From Bactericera cockerelli (Eukaryota; Arthropoda; Insecta; Hemiptera; Triozidae): a stretch of DNA of 64,000 nt. The first letter of the stretch is position 1. Every line of letters begins with the position of its first letter. The position numbers were made by a program, and so were the translations under genes. The DNA lies in the NCBI GenBank assembly GCA_024516035.1, contig CM044957.1, forward strand, positions 18,559,224 through 18,623,223. The letters are read 5' to 3'. The notes under the pieces were generated by a model. The model was not told the DNA's origin. It ran no database searches and saw nothing but the letters and a program-made list of their open reading frames with translations. This document shows, in pieces, positions 33,030 through 42,950 of the stretch.

Positions 33030-36000
33030 TTAAAAAGCAGAAGGGATCATTGTCTTTTGACGACTAAGAAGTAAATATCCAATCACACCACCAACAATGA
33101 GATCAGCATATTTGAAACCAAAGAAAGTGACACCTATCTTTGCATCAGCAAAAGTATTTGTATCCAAATCCAATACTTTGGAAATACTGCTTCTAATCAT
33201 TGTTTCAGTACGAATATGTCTTTCGGTCCCAAAATCTTTTCTCTCGGCAGATTCTCTGTTGGGGGCTTTTCGATTTTCTAAAAGAAGCATTTCAACATTT
33301 TGTCTGGTTGTACGAATGTTGTCAGCGGGAATGTTCCTAACTAGGCGAGCTTCTCTATTTTCAACTTCTCTACGTTCAGTGGGAATGTTCCTAACTAGGC
33401 GAGCTTCTCTATTTTCAATTTCTCTACGTTCAGTGGGAATGTTCCTAGCTAGGCGAGCTTCTCTATTGTCAACTTCTCTACGTTCAGTGGGTATGTTCCT
33501 AACTAGGCGAACTTCTCTATTGTTAACTTCTCTACGTTCAGTGGGAGTGTTCCTAACCAGGCGAGCTTCTCTATTTTCAACTTCTCTACGTTCAGTGGGA
33601 ATGTTCCTAACTAGGCGAGCTTCTCTCTTTTCAACTTCTCTACGTTCAGTGGGAGTGTTCCTAACCAGGCGAGCTTCTCTATTTTCAACTTCTCTACGTT
33701 CAGTGGGAATGTTTCTAACTAAGCGTGCTTCTCTACTGTCAACTACTCTACGTTCAGAGGGAATGTTCCTAACTAGGCGTGCTTCTCTACGTTCAGTGGG
33801 AATGTTCCTAACTAGGCGTGCTTCTCTACGTTCAGTGGGAATGTTCCTAACTAGGCGAGCTTCTCTATTTTCAATTTCTCTACGTTCAGTGGGAATGTTC
33901 CTAGCTAGGCGAGCTTCTCTATTGTCAACTTCTCTACGTTCAGTGGGTATGTTCCTAACTAGGCGAACTTCTCTATTGTTAACTTCTCTACGTTCAGTGG
34001 GAGTGTTCCTAACCAGGCGAGCTTCTCTATTTTCAACTTCTCTACGTTCAGTGGGAATGTTCCTAACTAGGCAAGCTTCTCTCTTTTCAACTTCTCTACG
34101 TTCAGTGGGAGTGTTCCTAACCAGGCGAGCTTCTCTATTTTCAACTTCTCTACGTTCAGTGGGAATGTTCCTAACTAGGCGAGCTTCTCTCTTTTCAACT
34201 TCTCTACGTTCAGTGGGAATCTTCCTAACTAGGCGAGCTTCTCTATTGTTAACTTCTCTACGTTCAGAGGGAATGTTCCTAACTAGGCGTGCTTCTCTAC
34301 GTTCAGTGGGAATGTTCCTAACTAGGCGTGCTTCTCTACGTTCAGTGGGAATGTTCCTAACTAGGCGAGCTTCTCTATTGTCAACTTCTATACGTTCAGT
34401 GGGGATGTTCCTAACAAGGCGAGCTCCTCTATTGTCAACTTCTCTACGTTCAGTGGGAATGTTTCTAACTAAGCGTGCTTCTCTACTGTCAACTTCTCTA
34501 CGTTCAGAGGGAATGTTCCTAACTAGGCGTGCTTCTCTACGTTCAGTGGGAATGTTCCTAACTAGGCGTGCTTCTCTACTGTTAACTTCTCTACGTTCAG
34601 TGGGAATGTTCCTAACTAGGCGAACTTCTCTGTTGTCAACTTCTCTACGTTCAGAGGGAATGTTCCTAACTAGGCGTGCTTCTCTACGTTCAGTGGGAAT
34701 GTTCCTAACTAGGCGAGCTTCTCTATTGTCAACTTCTCTACGTTCAGTGGGAATGTTCCTAACTAGGCGAGCTTCTCTATTGTCAACTTCTCTACGTTCA
34801 GTGGGAATGTTCCTAAGTAGGCGTGCTTCTCTACTGTCAACTTCTCTACGTTCAGTGGGAATGTTCCTAACCAGGCGAGCTTCTCTGTTGTCAACTTCTC
34901 TACGTTCAGAGGGAATGTTACTAACTAGGCGTGCTTCTCTATTGTCAATTTCTCTACGTTCAGTGGGAATGTTCCTAACTAGGCGAGCTTCTCTATTGTC
35001 AATTTCTCTACGTTCAGTGGGAATGTTCCTAACTAGGCGTGCTTCTATGTTGTCAACTTCTCTACGTTCAGAGGGAATGTTCCTAACTAGGCGTGCTTCT
35101 CTACGTTCAGTGTGAATGTTCCTAACTAGGCGAGCTTCTCTATTGTTAACTTCTCTACGTTCAGTGGGAATGTTCCTAACTAGGCGAGCTTCTCTATTGT
35201 TAAATTCTCTACGTTCAGTGGGAATGTTCCTAACTAGGCGAGCTTCTCTATTTTTAATTTCTTTCCGTTCAGTGGGGATGTTCCTAACTAGGCGAGCTTC
35301 TCTATTGTCAACTTCTCTACGTTCAGTGGGAATGTTCCTAAATAGGCGAGCTTCTCTATTGTGAACTTCTCTACGTTCAGTGGGAATGTTCCTAACTAGG
35401 CGAGCTTCTCTATTGTTAACTTCTCTACGTTCAGTGGGAATGTTCCTAACTAGGCGAGCTTCTCTATTGTTAACTTCTCTACGTTCAGTGGGAATGTTCC
35501 TAACTAGGCGAGCTTCTCTATTGTTAACTTCTCTACGTTCAGTGGGAATGTTCCTAACTAGGCGAGTTTTTCTATTGTCAACTTCTCTACGTTCAGTAAG
35601 GATGTTCCTAACTAGGCGAGCTTCTCTATTGTCAACTTCTCTACGTTCAGTGGGAATGTTCCTAACGAGGCGAGCTTCTCTATTGTCAACTTCTCTTAGT
35701 TCAGTGGGAATGTTCCTAACTAGGCGAGCTTCTCTATTGTTAACTTCTCTACGTTCAGTGGGGATGTTCCTAACTAGGCGAGCTTCTCTATTGTTAACTT
35801 CTCTTAGTTCAGTGGGAATGTTCCTTACATTATTTATTCGTTCAGCGGGAATATTTCTGCGGTCTTGAACATCTTTTTTGTCCAAGTCTCTTCTATATCC
35901 CAAATTTTTACGTTCTTCTTTGATTTGTTTAGCCTTCTGATCAGTCTTTTCGGTTATTCCGTTATTTATTTCTTTGTTACCTATCGATATCCAGGCAGAT

Positions 36001-36907
36001 CCTTTGTTCGTTCCAGGGGCAGAGTCCGTTAAAGCAGCCGGTTCCACTTTGCATTTGTCGCCGGGGTCTGCTTGGAGGCTGAAGAGAGAACAAATTAATT
36101 GTTATAGTTATTTATTAATATTTTCATACTTTTATGCTAAAAGAGAATATTTTGTGACTGTGACAGTAAAGGGACCCTTTAGTCTCATACTTGCAGGATA
36201 AACAGAACATTGTATTGTAGTGTATTGCTACCATTCTGATTTGTTTTAATTTTCTACCTTTTTTATGTTCAAATTGTTCGTCACCCAGTCGAAAATTGGT
36301 ACAGGGTCTGTAGGATTTAAGTAATTCAATCTTTACTGTCCTCATTAAAATAAAAAGACTACTTATATAAAAGAAGAAGAAAAAAACACAATACTTCCGA
36401 TTTCTAATATTAGAAATTTTTGGGATGTAAAATGAACGCACCTTTAATTTTAGCATTAAATAAAGTTGGACACCCTATAGATAGATATACATTACAACCC
36501 GGGCTGGGTGAGGTTATTTTGGATAGCTGGTTTTTGAGTTTCCAGAGAATGGAGGGCGAAACCTCTTTTTCGATAATATATCACCTTATCAGTTGAAAGG
36601 GGCGGTAAACTCATTTTTTTTTTTTTTAAATAATCAACATTTTAGCCTTAGATAATAATCAGCTAGTCTTTTCTTTCGTTAGAAGATATACAATATTGCT
36701 GAAAACTCATATCTGTTATTTTAGAGGGTAAAATTCTTTCCCTTACCGGGCTATGAACTCCGACTGAATACACTTAAGCTGGTCAACAAGCACCACTTGC
36801 TCTCTGAATTCAGAACTTATGGTTGGGCAGGCCAGGAAGAGCAACAGGCAACTGAGTCTGGCGAGGCATTTCACTCCAGGCAAAATCACAAGCCGTGTTT
36901 TCCGCAT
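33030..36907 (-). CDS. Predicted secreted/anchored protein with 48 tandem 18-mer repeats
   Basis: Not a family I recognise. Coding exons 36907-36747 and 36078-33030 (the second coding exon is 3.05 kb); the junction CG|C is in frame, giving 1069 residues. The start at 36907 gives a hydrophobic leader (CLARLSCLLLFLACPTISS). Residues 54-138 are polar and basic. Residues 139-967 are 41 units of 18 (consensus RNIPTERREVDNREARLV) plus 7 units of 13 lacking VDNRE. The C-terminal about 100 residues are non-repetitive and end with a hydrophobic stretch, YADLIVGGVIGYLLL (about 1044-1058), before RQKTMIPSAF. The unit is a near-neutral mix of Arg and Glu/Asp; 18 residues equal five helical turns, so a regular helical array is plausible. 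Membrane anchoring and secretion are inferences. Confidence 0.82.
33339..35825 (-). repeat. Coding minisatellite, 54-bp unit, about 48 copies
   Basis: Tandem DNA repeat underlying the repeat protein. Plus-strand unit words: CTAACTAGGCGAGCTTCTCT and ACTTCTCTACGTTCAGTGGG. 39-bp short units (15-bp deletion) occur seven times and keep the frame. A block of about nine units (protein units 29-38 versus 39-47) is duplicated as a higher-order repeat. Long open frames on the plus strand here are only the antisense of the repeat. Confidence 0.95.
36385..36428. repeat. R1 terminal stem fragment and SINE body nearby
   Basis: ACTTCCGATTTCTAATATTA and AGAAATTTTTGGGATG form the same self-complementary R1 end seen at 15335 and 51755. 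Just downstream (36497-36560), CCCGGGCTGGGTGAGGTTAT is a fragment of the shared SINE body, plus strand. Both are in the intron of the repeat-protein gene. Confidence 0.55.
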
Positions 36908-37311
36908 CACTCCTTCCTTATTCTGGAAATACTGGAATAATAACAATAATTAATTAATGTTAATTAATATTAATTATAAATCAAATATTTTCTGATTTTA
37001 TATTGCTGCTGCGGACAAAGTTAGACTTAATGGTCTATAATGTTGATACCGGCGTGAACGACAAGATTATCACCTTGTTAAAGCGCCGTTAAACCGGAAA
37101 AAAATGTTGACTGACCAATTAAAATTATACTTGGTCTTTAAAATTTGAATTAACGAACCAAATTTAAATTCACAATTTAAATTTAACCAGAATCATTTTT
37201 TCTCCCAACATTTTTGTTTGTCTATCGATAAATCAACCAATCAGATCCTTCGTAACACAAATGAACATTATTTTTTCACCATGAAAAAAACTGTCGCTAA
37301 ATTAAGAACTC

Positions 37312-37380
37312 GATTCGAACTCGGGATCTCTGGAATACGGCCAGTAGTCACAACCGTTACGCCACGGAGGCTGGCTGATT
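37312..37380 (-). repeat. SINE tRNA-like head
   Basis: The minus strand reads GCCTCCGTGGCGTAACGGTT and GATCCCGAGTTCGAATCGAG, nearly identical to the head at 16226. The body is missing. It lies in the 5' intron of the repeat-protein gene. Confidence 0.6.
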
Positions 37381-37419
37381 CATAAGTTACATATATCGAA
37401 AAAAATTAACACTGTTAAA

Positions 37420-37702
37420 TATATGAGCTCAAAATTAGTTAAGTTGTTAGATATTCGCTTGCCATGCAGAAGGTCCCGGATCCGATCCCCAGAGCCGAAA
37501 AAAAATTGTATTCAAAATTTGGTTTCAGTTGTTTGAATTGAAGGGATACTTTCGGGTGCCCTCATGTTGACCCAGCCCCTGCCCTGAATGGGAAGTACTC
37601 TGTTACTTCTCGCCCAAAACACAGAACACAAGCGTCTACAGTTGAGTAGCTGCTGTTTTCATGGATACGAAATAAAAAAGGCTGTGAAACACTTATTTTT
37701 TT
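37420..37702 (+). repeat. tRNA-Gly-like SINE
   Basis: ATTCGCTTGCCATGCAGAAG, CATGTTGACCCAGCCCCTGC and ACGAAATAAAAAAGGCTGTG match the copy at 27398. Confidence 0.65.
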
Positions 37703-37973
37703 TTCAAGATGAGTCAGCTCTGTCAGCTGTTGTTGTGCGACTCTGAATGAGGCGTTCGCTAGTTCACCTGGCAATTTGATATTTAAATGTACTATTGCCA
37801 AAGAGAATAGAAATCGTACGAGATTCGAATAGTAAACTTGAGGGATTCACTCTATACTCTAGTGTCTATCTATACCAATAAATGAAAATATTCTACGTAC
37901 TTTTTTTTTTTTTTTTTGAAAAATCGACCGACCGATATAGAATGAGTAAAAAGTCGAAACGTTTGAGTCTTAC

Positions 37974-38085
37974 CTTTAAAACTTTGTTGAAAGTTGGATG
38001 GATTCGTTCAAAAATCGATTGAAGTCGAAACTTGAGCGACGTAGAACTGTGTTTGTAGTCAAGAGTAAACAGATGACTGTGGTGT
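37974..38085 (-). other. Putative noncoding first exon of the repeat-protein gene
   Basis: The minus strand shows a TATA box (CCTATAAAAG) followed about 30-35 bases later by CACAGTCATC, a plausible start, and a strong donor AAAG|GTAAGA at 37973-37972. The next exon's acceptor, TTATTATTCCAG, ends at 36932, so the leader joins exon 36931-36747, which holds the ATG at 36907. RNA data would be needed to fix the start. Confidence 0.5.
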
Positions 38086-38104
38086 AAGACTTCTCTGAAG
38101 TTGA

Positions 38105-38114
38105 CTTTTATAGG
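38105..38114 (-). promoter_or_regulatory. TATA box of repeat-protein gene
   Basis: CCTATAAAAG on the minus strand, correctly spaced upstream of a plausible start and first exon. A TATA-driven promoter suggests tissue-restricted or inducible, high-level expression; that is inference. Confidence 0.5.
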
Positions 38115-38119
38115 AACTG

Positions 38120-40590
38120 GGCTCAGATGTTTGGTGGTGGAGATAATGGAATAGAAAACTTGAAGGGGAACAAAAGTAAAAAAAAAATCCCTAATGGAAA
38201 GTCATTTGGATTTTTATATGCCCTTTTCATTTGGGGTCCGCATTTTTTAGCAAGGCTCCTCATACTTCCCAATTATCGTAGGTATTTTTTCTCAAGATAA
38301 AAGGGCCTATTTAGACTTTCTAAAAGTGCTTTAAAAAATGTGAAATCTTAAGGCCTTTAAAAAAATGTGAAGCATACTCACTTTACAAGGTACATTAGTT
38401 AGCCTTCTCATAACTCTGCACTAGTCTGCACATTCATCTGGTATTATTTCTTACTTTTAAATGATAAAATAAATCATAAAAATTTCTTATGTACTAGCTT
38501 TCTTTGATCGGTTGATTTAGGTTGTTAAGTTATGATCAATTCCCAATCTCAACGGCCATGCCTCACTCAGGATTACAAGACAGCCGGGGTTTTAGAGTTT
38601 TTTTCAACGGAATTGTGAAATTTTAACTTTTGTCCCCTCACATCGTGACTATCCGGAAAGAAAGGCTCCATTATTTTCCACCTGATGGCCCGAGTCTCGT
38701 ATTAATCTCATTACAGCCGCAACAAGTGGTGACACCTTATGTTCAACTAAAAAGGCTTATCTTCTGCAACCATACCGTAATAGAAAAAGCCACAATTTTA
38801 TCCAGTGGTGATGCTCTTTTGAGAAAGGTTGGAAAATGCTAGACTTCAAGAATTACTATCGGATTTTATCTGCCTGTTTTCGCCCAATTTGTTTTTACCA
38901 TTTTGGTTAACAACAATATTGGCTAATTTTCTTAACAGCAACAGGAAGGATGAAAAAAAGGGCGCGGTTTCTGATTTTGAAAAATAGACAAGGCTTCTAC
39001 CTTAATTACTATAATTATGTACAGCTAAAGGGGGAGGGGAAGTTGTACTAGGGGTGGGTATAAATATTTAAATAATTATGGTAAAAAAATTCTACATAAT
39101 ATACATACCTAATTAAACAAATATACAAACAAAAGATAATTTATAAAACTATGTATTTTAATAAATTATTGATTAGGTTAATTTTAAATACGTGTACGAA
39201 TCAAATAAAAAGTGTTGATCTGCATGGCTTGGATTTGAACTTCTATTGGAAGTCAATTTTAAAGCGGGAAGATCAATTTTTTTTGCATAGTGATAACTTG
39301 ATAACGTTGTTCAGAAACTCAGAAACGGCTTGCTGTGGTGGTAGTGATTGTGATGCGATCTTTATGCAAATAAATACAATTAGAATAGAACAGCCCCGTT
39401 TCATAATGCCAGCCGTGCAAATCTGGACGAAGCGATCTCCTACCTGTGAGACTGATTACCACATTGCCGATTAATAGGGTCAATATTTTGAATAACTATC
39501 TAAATATTTTGAAAAACACTAAATACCTAATTTGTGAAAAGTTTATGTTACAGCCGTATTCTCTCGGACGGCACGCATCAAAGAAATCTATCTCCGCCAC
39601 TACATTCACAATATCCTTTTAATCAAATTTTCTACAGGTTTATAACATAACTCAATTGAACCGACCGTCCTATATAATTTTCCAAGTCAACTGCTCATCT
39701 CGTCACACTTGCTTAACACTTTCTTTAGGTTTTAACAAAAGTCAAATCCTCCAACGTAGCTCAGACATGTAATTATTGATTCCGACGCAACACCGAAGTT
39801 AAGCAAAGTCAAGCATGTAGAACACATGAACTAACTGTCCTCTTTTGGGTACCTACATCTATAGTAAACTTGCCAATTTTATTCATGTATGTTTAATTGT
39901 AGAAATTAATATAATGTCAAAGTAAATAAGGTGGAGCTAGAGAACCACTTTTAGACCTAATATAAATGAGAGAAATTGTTTGATGAAAAAGTTACTAAAA
40001 TTTTACACTGTCCTTCATGTTTAAAAATTGCAAATTGAGCTATAAAACAGATAGGTAGTATAAAAAAAGCCAATACCCAATATGAGACGGACATCAAAGG
40101 GTTATAGTACACCAGAGTGGTTTTCAATGAATTTTCCAATTCAAAGACTTCAGCGGGTGTCTGCGGCGCAGATAAAGACTCAGATTTTCACCATACATCA
40201 CCCCTTGTGTGGGAAGGAGACATTCTTTTCTGTTTGTGAGAAAACCTGACGGTAGTTCAATAATTTGTTTAGTTCATTCATGGTTTCAAAAAGCTATTTC
40301 CAACATCCATTATTTTGTAATTTATTTAACTGGACAAAGTACGGCGAATCGGTATTGTTAGGCAACATTCACAAGCTGAGTGGTGTAGTGCTCACTTGCC
40401 ACGCGAAAAGTCTTACGAATGGAAACCATCGTCTTCCAATAACCTTGATATCATATTGTATTTTTGTGTGAGTGTAAAAACAATGTAATATGATATCTTA
40501 TATTTATGGTTTTGATGTGATCGATCGATTGGTATCACAATTTAATTAGTTTTATTGCAAAACACCAGGGGATTTGAGATTGAAAAAAAA
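38120..40590. other. Intergenic, no supported gene
   Basis: AT-rich. A 107-codon open frame at 39151-39474 (plus) and a 70-codon one at 38630-38842 have no recognisable domain. A possible 5S-like word, CACCGAAGTTAAGCAAAG, is at about 39791-39808, and a tRNA-Gly-like SINE head remnant is at 40370-40430. Confidence 0.45.
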
Positions 40591-40707
40591 AACAGGATTA
40601 AAGTTAAGATAAGTCACACTGTCCCTCAACTCGAGCTATAGCGCACTGTGATTCGTTGATAATTCGAATTGAGGGAGTGTCTGGCTTATCTTAACTTTAA
40701 ACCTGTT
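40591..40707. mobile_element. Foldback MITE, 117 bp
   Basis: AACAGGATTAAAGTTAAGAT at the left pairs with ATCTTAACTTTAAACCTGTT at the right (one mismatch). The inverted match continues through GACTTATC/CTGTCCCTCAA-type sequence to a short loop. Confidence 0.75.
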
Positions 40708-41742
40708 TCATAATGTGTGGCGTGGGCATTAGAGCACCTAGAATTATCTGCAAAAAAGAAGCTATCTAATAGGTTGATTGAAGAACATAGATAAATATTA
40801 TCTTGCTGTCGGTCGCTCAAATAAAATTCATGTTATCATTATGAGACCAGTTGAAAATTTTAATTTTTTAGTCTGTACTGAGTCTTAGAGGTAGTAGAAA
40901 TTTAAAAAGCTGGATAAAATAAAATGTTTAGAGAGTAGTATTACAAATACGATGGATTCTGTTCGGTTGTAGAGACACATCCACTGACTACATAAATAAT
41001 GTTGTGCATTGCATAAGTAAACATATTTCACGGCGCACCTAAAAACTCACTGACTCCATGTTATATTACTCCAGTCTCTTCTGTTCATTTTCCTTTCTAT
41101 CGACAGTGTCGACTCTTCAGTTCTCAGTGCGTGTTATCTGGCGTGCATGTTAGTTCAGCCAAAGTACGGGCAAACAGTTAGTTAGTATAATAATTATGTA
41201 GAAGGGAACATAATTAATAATTATTATTATTTAGATACGAGTGAACTGGCTTAGTCAGTTTTAGTGGACCATACTGAGCATTTGAGCTAAGCCTGCACAG
41301 CACTATGAGACTCCTATTGGGTCCCTTGCACCTATTTTTTATTATTGGCCCAATAGAAAGAGTTCATCGTAAGGATTTCCATGTTTTTTTTTTTGTAAGT
41401 TCTTAATACATGAAATGATTCCTCGTAAAAATTTAAATGGATTATAAATTTGAACAATCAAGTAACTTTGTTCAAAGCTAATAAAGCCTTTTAATTTAAT
41501 TTCTTTTGTATTTTTTTTTTTTTTTTGATTTGTGTTAATCTGATTATCTTAATAGAAGTCTGGACTGATAGGTAGTCATAATAATATAAGGATGAGCTCA
41601 AACTTGAGACCACCGGCTTGGGAGTCTATCGCTTTACCAACAGTGCTACAAAAAATGCTGGCATTATAAAAATGAAAATGACATGGGTAATATTTCTTAT
41701 TTTTCAAACAGTGATTAGTCCCAGCTCATTTTTTTCCAACCG

Positions 41743-41747
<5 letters not shown>

Positions 41748-41781
<34 letters not shown>

Positions 41782-42030
41782 GTGGGGTTTAACGTCGCTT
41801 TCAACTGCCATGGTCATATCACGACGGGGGTTTTACCCTCCATTCGCAGGAAACTCACAAACCTGCCACTCACATTGACCTCACCCAGCCTGAGTGGGGC
41901 CGGGAAAAGCCAGCGTCACGAGAATTAGAATTTGAATGGTCACCCATCCAAGTCTTAACCTCGCTGGATGTCGCTTAACTTCGGTGTTCTGAAGGGAACC
42001 GGTGTATTCAACATGCCATCGACGCTGGCT
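41748..42030 (-). mobile_element. 5S-rRNA-derived SINE, intact, with 11-bp target duplication
   Basis: Nearly identical to 21541-21820. The minus strand starts AGCCAGCGTCGATGGCATGT with the 5S promoter boxes (CGAAGTTAAGC; TTGGATGGGTGACC), then the shared body (GGCTGGGTGAGGTCAATGTG, GCGAATGGAGGGTAAAACCC), and ends in poly-A. CAACCGTGATT flanks it at 41737-41747 and 42031-42041. High similarity between copies and perfect target duplications indicate recent retroposition. Confidence 0.9.
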
Positions 42031-42716
42031 CAACCGTGATTAGTCCACTCATTCCTGTCAAACCATGATTAGTCCAAAATAAAACTTGAAATTTCAGATT
42101 TTAGGTTTATAAGCTCAAATATAATCAATTTAATTTATTTTTCTGTTTTTTGAGCTTTCATTTGATACTTTTTTCACTTTTCCAAGTCTAACAATACACC
42201 TGTAACTAAAAAAATTCAATTTCCCAAATCTTGCATCTGTGTGACTAATCACGGTCTGAAAAAAAGCTCCTCAGTTGACCAAAGCCTAGAACACGATGAA
42301 ATCCTTGGCGGAAAAGAAGCCCCATAAGAAATTGTAGACTGAAAAATCCAACTCGGTAAACATGACGTCAGGAATACGTATCCACTTTTTTTCCTATTAG
42401 GCAAATTTAAAAGACTTTTTGAGGTTTTTCGCATATTGAGAAATGCTCGGACTTTCTGCATATTGAGACGAACCACTGTGTGATAGGAACACGATCCACG
42501 TTGAAATTAAAAATTAAGTTGTTATTGTTACTATTGTGAAGAAAAAATGGAAAAGAGAACAAGAAAATTTTGAGTTGGGTTTGAATCTAATATAGATTTT
42601 ATTCTGATATTATAAGAACACATAATAATTTTATTACAATTCTTTAAAAAAAATTAACGAAATAAATAGTAAACTGTGAAAAGTCATTGTCCTTATTATG
42701 ATGTTATTAATATTGT

Positions 42717-42950
42717 TTTTTTTTAATTTGGGTTTAACGTCGCTTTCAACTGCATGGCCATATCACGACGGGGGTGTTACCCTCCATTCGCAGGAAACTC
42801 ACAAACCTACTACCCACATTGACCTCACCTAGCCTGGGTTGGGCCGTAATGCTAGTCTTCTTCACGAAGTCTTCTTCTCGCTGGACGTTGCTTAACTTCG
42901 GTGATCCTACGTGAACCGGTGTATTCAACGCACCATCGACGCTAGCTTTA
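42717..42950 (-). mobile_element. 5S-rRNA-derived SINE, internally deleted
   Basis: Head and body as in 41748-42030 (CTAGCGTCGATGGTGCGTTG, GAAGTTAAGCAACGTCCAGC), but the stretch around the 5S C box and the head-body junction is shortened. No clear target duplication. Confidence 0.75.

Noticed and set aside
33097..35868. Long plus-strand open frames (up to 672 codons) reading MFLTRRASLLSTSLRSVG repeats
   Set aside because: They are the antisense of the 54-bp coding repeat. One stop-free unit makes the whole array open. The minus strand has the leader peptide, splice sites and unique termini.
39151..39474. 107-codon open frame
   Set aside because: No recognisable motif, no splice or promoter support, and length within chance expectation for this amount of DNA.
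41800..42030. Genuine 5S rRNA gene
   Set aside because: Only the promoter-bearing part of 5S is present, diverged, fused to a SINE body with poly-A tail and target duplication.
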